Shown: positions 58,646 through 64,000 of the stretch, piece by piece
Position numbering within the stretch: the stretch's first letter is position 1
Layout: each line of letters begins with the position of its first letter
NCBI GenBank assembly: GCA_029721515.1
Contig: CM056565.1
Coordinates: forward strand, 8,124,742 to 8,188,741
Reading direction: 5' to 3'
Length of the DNA stretch: 64,000 nt
Origin: Synanceia verrucosa
Taxonomy: Eukaryota; Chordata; Actinopteri; Perciformes; Synanceiidae
Notes under the pieces: generated by a model
Seen by the model: the letters and a program-made list of their open reading frames with translations, nothing else
The model's database searches: none
What the model was told of the DNA's origin: nothing
Position numbers and translations under genes: made by a program

Positions 58646-60774
58646 TATTCATGAATTTCAGTATATTTTTTAATATTTTTTTTCTGTTTCTTTTTCGTAT
58701 GGGAACTCACCAGATTAAACCAGCTGATGTAATGTCAGAGTGTAGCGTAGAGTAAACCAGCAGGCAGTGCCTACAAAATATCTGTCGCTCAGTATGGATG
58801 GATGCCTGTTTTTAACACAGGGCTTCAAAACAGAGCAGCTACTTTGACATTTAGTCAATTTAAAGGTCAAATACAGTATATAGTTTCATTTGGAACACCA
58901 AATATTTTCAGTCAAAACAATGGAAAGAAAAGTTGTAATTATCACATTAAAATGCAGTTAAGATTTGTATTTTTGTTGATGTTTTTCATGTCGGCTCCCT
59001 GTGTTTGGCTCCGCTCTATCAAGCCCTGACTGTCATTACACACTGTGAGTGTGTTTATGTCTTTGCACCTTTCTGATGGCATTGACATGAGACTTTTAAA
59101 AATGATTCACTGACGACAAAATGCTCACAGTTTTCAACGTCGATGGCAATTCAATTTGAAAAAGCCTTTTCGGACCGGAGTAGTATTAATTTCAGTGCCT
59201 CTGATCTTAAAACGTTTGTGGATTACAGTGTCATTGACAATGCTTTACTTCAACATGCGCTGCCTTTAGCTTTATGTCGATAATAATTCAGAAAATTCAG
59301 TCAGTGACTGCATTATGCTACATTTTCATCCCTAATTCCAGTATGTCTTCAGCTTTATAAAACACAGTAGCTACATTTGGTGTATGACAGGAAGGACATA
59401 CTGTGTGGAGACACTTTATTTCTGCACTCGGGGTAGAGAGTAGGTGGGGGCATGGTTATTAACATTTCCTTTAGCACCACATCTCATTAGGCATTTAAGT
59501 TCCTCACTGCATCCAGAGCCAATGAATCTAGCATTAGCTAACTTTATACTGCAATATTAACTGGCTATTATGTCCCCTGTATCTGAAAAGGTAGAAACTG
59601 TGACATTTAATTAATAATAAATGGGCTTCCTCCCCAATACATCATGTAGGCTACATTTGAAACTGCATATCTATCCAATTCATGTCAACACCACCCCATA
59701 CCTTCCTAAAGAGCACCGGCTGCTTAATGTGTGTGAGTTATGATCCATGTAGTTCAATGATGAACTGCTACTTCTTCAAAGATCTTTTTTTTAAGAGTAC
59801 AGGATATGTTTGAATGTTGGCTCAAGCTTGTGTATCACTGCCCAACACATATCAGAGATGTGAGTGTTACAGCTGATTAATGGATCACATCTGATGAGGG
59901 TGGAACTTTGCTATTCAGGAAAGGTCGCGTCTCATTTTAGCAGGGCTGTGTCTCTGACGCTACTAAAAAGACATTAAATTACCAGATATTTTAATGGGGT
60001 TTGGTGTGGTATTCTTCCCCAGACTTTGCAAGGCACTTATCCTGGCTTATCTCATGAATGACTGTTATGTGATATTGTTCAAAAGAAGGTTACACAAGAT
60101 GGTTACCATGGCATTTGCACAGGCGTTTTCTCCAGCTTTACTTTGCTCTGGGATAACGGGTCAGGTCAAGCTATTCTCCGGCTGTTCTCCTCCTTGGTCG
60201 TGACGTGACTGAAAGCTGGGTCATTTTGACCTCTCTTTCCTCTGACTTGACAGCTTCACACAGAAATTAAAAATAAAAAGCCTCCGTTGCAGCAGCTACA
60301 CCATTAACCCAGAGCGCAATTAATGTTTTATGTAAAGATGCCGTAGCTTGGTGAGAAAGTGGTCATGTGGTGAAGGGGATGTATGGATTGTAACGGCTGC
60401 CACACCTCCAAGCTCTTCAAATATTAGGCATTATGGGCTGGATTTTCATGCTGTTTGGGGCTTCAGTCTGTTTTTTCTTGCCTCATGATAATTGTGTAAA
60501 CTCAAAAAACACAAGGCAGTTCTACAAAATCTAAAAAGTCACACAAAATGTGTCCTGTATTTGTGCTATAAATGTGCAGTTATGGGAGTTGCTGTGAAGC
60601 TACAGGTCCTCACAACCTTTCTGTGCAATAATGGATAACAAACAAATGTGCAATCATTTATTTCCTACAAATTTGCAATAATTTTGTAGCAATAACTGTG
60701 CCTTACTAACTACTGCAAATATTTTCTTACAAAAGTTAATTTATGTCTTTTCTATTTTATTTTTTTAAGCTTGA

Positions 60775-60890
60775 TGATTTTTTACATTGCACTGAGCACC
60801 AAGTTCGCCCTTAATTTCATTGTATGCACTGTCATATAATAAAGGCTTTTGATTTTTTATTGATTTGATTGATTGATAGTTTAGCCAGCC
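60775..60890 (+). repeat. LINE 3' end remnant
   Basis: ttcgcccttaatttcattgt and then cataataaaggcttttgatt followed by ttgattgattga resemble the 3' terminus of L2/CR1-like LINEs (...aatttcgttgtac...acaataaagt plus simple tail). Only the tail is visible. Confidence 0.4.
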
Positions 60891-63800
60891 ATAGTCCCTC
60901 CTAAAAAATATATTTTTTAACTGTACAGTATATTAACTCTTAGTGCCAGCCATTTTTTTCCTATTTTGAGTCATATTTCTAGACCCACAGAATATTTTGT
61001 ACTATGACTCTGAAAACAGAGTAGCTCAAATGAAAGAAGAGACTCTCTATATGAAATAGAGAGTGAAAAAAAAACATTTGTTTTTACCTTGTTCCATTGT
61101 TATTTTGAGGTAGAGGACACTTTCACCAAAATCACCACTTTTTGTCCAGAATCTGTCTATTTTGCTCTCTAATCTTGATCGCCTCAACTTCCTACTTTGA
61201 TCTCCGTGGTGTATACCTCTCTTTATGCTCCGACTACATCTCCCAGAAGCCCCAATATTACTCACAGGCTGTTTGAGAGCGCGATTAAGAATAGTTTTTG
61301 CATGCCTGTTTCTGATGGGAAACTGAAGCTGTTACCACTAAAGTCACCTCACGCCACTGAATAAAACAAAGCACAGGAGCACACTGCCTTACCAGTTATT
61401 ATATTATTATATTGTTATAGTCTGTGTTAGTGTTTGACTTTGGTGAAGTTAAATTCACCACTCCAAGTCACACAACAGCACAAACAAACTAACCAATCAA
61501 GATCAGCAACCTCTGTATTCTGAGGTGAATTACAGTTTTTGTTCCAGTACTTTGGTGAGAACATAAATGAATACAACGGCTTCATCTACCTGACTGTACC
61601 CGACACTGACTGTGGTTAAGTTCTTCATACAAAACCACTCCAAAACACTTGGTCTACTCCTTTAAATGTCCATTTCAACATTTCAATTCATCCATAGAGT
61701 AGCACAGAAAAATAGCCCGAAAGCACCTCTCTGAGTCACAGCCTGGATCTGCTGCTTACATTTAAATTATACGACAAAGGAACTTCATGATATATAAAAA
61801 GCTTGACTGCGTCATTGCTAGGAGGAGGCCACTCGTTTATGACAACAACTCTGACAACAAGTGCGATCTCTTAATGTGATGGCAGAATAATGATACTGTG
61901 CGCCTTGTAATGCTTTTGTTATGAGGGGTTTATGAGGACGTGTGCTTTGACACATCCAACAGAAGACAAGATCCTTCGGCAGCAGTGTAATTTGTAAGGA
62001 CTGAAGCTCTTTGGTATGTACAGACTATGAAGTTAAACAGAAATGCAGATGTAAACAAGCTGAAGTAAAACATGGGCCCAATCTTTGATCAATCCTGGCA
62101 TATTCATGCTTTTTTTTTTTGCACAGACTATATAACTTAAAGCCAGTAAAACATTTATTAATCACACTTTTGTTCTTACTCAGTGAAATGAAGAAACAAA
62201 CAACACTTCAGCTTACCATCACTTACCACCTAAATTGTATAAAGCACATCCTATGGCTGTGGTGGTTTACTGTGAGTAGCCGATGCAAGGCAAGCACCTG
62301 CGGCCTGCTAACAGTACGTCTTTATATTATAGAGTCAGTCTGTCTCACCGCAAGGCTTGGTGACTCTGTGGAACAGCCAATTTTGTTAATAAAATAAAAA
62401 GAATTTCAACCACTCAGCACTGCAGCATCAAAAGCAGACAAAGGGGCAAATTCATGATCTATACATATGTATTATAATGAAGACTGTGCACTTCCATCCT
62501 CCACCATGCACTGTGCCTTAAGCAGCTAATAGAAATTATACAGATGAAAACTGATGTGTCATACGTCAAAGTCAGAATGAGGAATTCATATCTTGATTTT
62601 TTTTGTTTGACATAATAAGATAATCAACTGAAAACTGAGCTTGAATACCCTAAAACCTGTTCCTCCCCCAGTGCAAAAATGCACTCAGGGAATGCTAGCA
62701 CCACATATCTGTGTTCCTTTTTCATCAATGAGGTCAAACAAGTTTCTTCCTAAACACTGCAGGTAGTAGTGTTTGTCGCCAGCTACTGGCTACTGAGAAG
62801 GGGATGGTCCATTGTTATTCCAAAAACCAATAGTTCAAAAAATTGTCCTATAGGACCAAAAAAAAAAATACCTGTTGTTACCTCAAAACCAAACGGCCAT
62901 TTTTCCCAGGCCCTGGATGCTGGCAATCAGTTTTACCAATGGATTTCATTGCTTAAACACATATTTCCACAGAAATCTGAAATCAGAAATCAAGGTCCTT
63001 ATAAATATTTTTTTCTTACCTCGCACAAATGTTCCACAGGAGTGTGTAAACATTAATAAAAACCCACAAAATCAGTTTTTACAAACTAAATGCTGAGAAT
63101 AAGCACTGGTATTTCATATGGCCACTCACTGGCTCTTAAAACACTGCTACATAGCTGCACATGCACTACAAAACAACTTCATATTAACCCTGTCCTCTTT
63201 CAACAAAGCTCTCATTTCAATCCTGTTTATGGAAAACAGGAAGACAGAAAAGCACACTGAACACCTTCCTACACTTCACCTTGCTCGCCCAAACATACCT
63301 CATTAAACATTAAGACTAAACACATTTTGTTCTGGATTATAATCCTCCACTTCACATCCTCATCCAATCCATTAGCTGCTATTCTTTCTTGTTTTTTTTT
63401 TTATTCCATTTATCTTTTCCCTCTGGAAACCTAACGACGGCATGCTCAATACAATATGAGCTTTACTGGTCCTTTGCTGGAGGTTATGGTGGGTATGGTA
63501 CTCAGGGAACGGTTGCAGTCACAGTATCTTTTCATGGAGATTAATGAAAGTGCAGTGCCGCAGATTTAAAAGTTAAAGTACCTGTATTAACATGTGTTAG
63601 GGTGGTTATAGTATGTGTGATGTCACTGCACTATATATATCTGTCTATAGCAAAGGCTCATCTTTCAGTATTGTGCCACCAAATCTTCGAGGCCCAATTT
63701 CTAGAGAGCAACTCGACACAAAATGGATCCATTTCAGAAATAGATAATCAAATTATTATCTTGGAAGGACTACAGGTTTTAAATGTTCCAAAGAGGCGTT

Positions 63801-64000
63801 TCAATCTTGGAGTTTTGAGGACGTTTCTGCCAAATCTTTGCTCTATACCACTTTTCTCTCCTGTAATGTTGGGTTATAGGCACATATGAAGTCTCCATCT
63901 TTTTTCTGTTCTGTGCAAGCAAGTGTCCAGTGACCAGGTTGACGCCGGCTTAAGAAAGCAATCACAGCTCTTTCAACAGTTCACGAACAAGAGTAATACC

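Larger units (their letters stand above)
38203..64000. other. Upstream 26 kb with no recognisable coding exon
   Basis: Either a 5' UTR intron of nlgn2, upstream regulatory DNA, or both. Short ORFs throughout are unfamiliar or derived from repeats. Recognisable content is remnants of hAT, Harbinger-like and other DNA transposons, a foldback element, hairpins and LINE tails, listed separately. No exon of a neighbouring gene could be identified. Confidence 0.6.

Noticed and set aside
62769..63096. Overlapping 73-95-codon ORFs near the right end
   Set aside because: No recognisable domain, biased AT-rich composition, no splice-site support.
1..64000. CRISPR arrays, operons, phage or bacterial defence systems
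   Set aside because: Split vertebrate gene, SINEs and microsatellites show nuclear fish DNA; no regularly spaced repeat arrays were seen.

Overview
The window is vertebrate genomic DNA, almost certainly from a ray-finned (teleost) fish. It has one long multi-exon gene with large introns, fish-type SINEs, Tc1/mariner and hAT non-autonomous elements, and many CA, TA and GA microsatellites. There are no operons, bacterial signals, CRISPR arrays or intact autonomous mobile elements.

The only protein-coding gene I can support is a neuroligin-2 gene (nlgn2; a or b teleost paralog not resolved) on the minus strand. Eight coding exons run from the start codon at 37971 down to a TAG stop at 5391-5389. 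All seven introns are GT-AG and every phase joins in frame. They give an 874-residue postsynaptic adhesion protein, or 856 residues if the 54-base splice-site-A cassette (30111-30164) is skipped. The protein has a signal peptide, an esterase-like ectodomain with Gly at the nucleophile position, a single membrane span, a gephyrin-binding motif and a C-terminal TTRV PDZ ligand.

Layout: 1-5388 is 3' UTR and downstream flank, with a MITE-like element (4863-5253) just past the stop codon. 5389-8269 holds the four clustered 3' exons (7, 6, 5, 4). 10863-11048 is exon 3. 11049-25008 is a 14-kb intron with SINEs and a dead Tc1 transposase. 25009-25158 is exon 2. 30111-30164 is the alternative cassette. 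37455-37971 is the first coding exon, with a putative 5' UTR splice acceptor at 38203/38202 and three upstream ORFs. 38203-64000 is about 26 kb without a recognisable coding exon, probably a 5' UTR intron and/or upstream intergenic DNA, filled with decayed DNA-transposon remnants.

The most interesting non-genic observations are: (i) a SINE at 19.1-19.7 kb that has captured, in inverted orientation, part of the SINE/hAT locus at 32.1-32.4 kb, with target-site duplications that give the direction of copying; (ii) a perfect 50-bp palindrome without spacer at 58596-58645; (iii) a consensus estrogen-response-element palindrome overlapping a DR1 site at 35141-35161; and (iv) a Met/Gly repeat in the cytoplasmic tail of the neuroligin. 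I found no candidate for an entirely new biological system.
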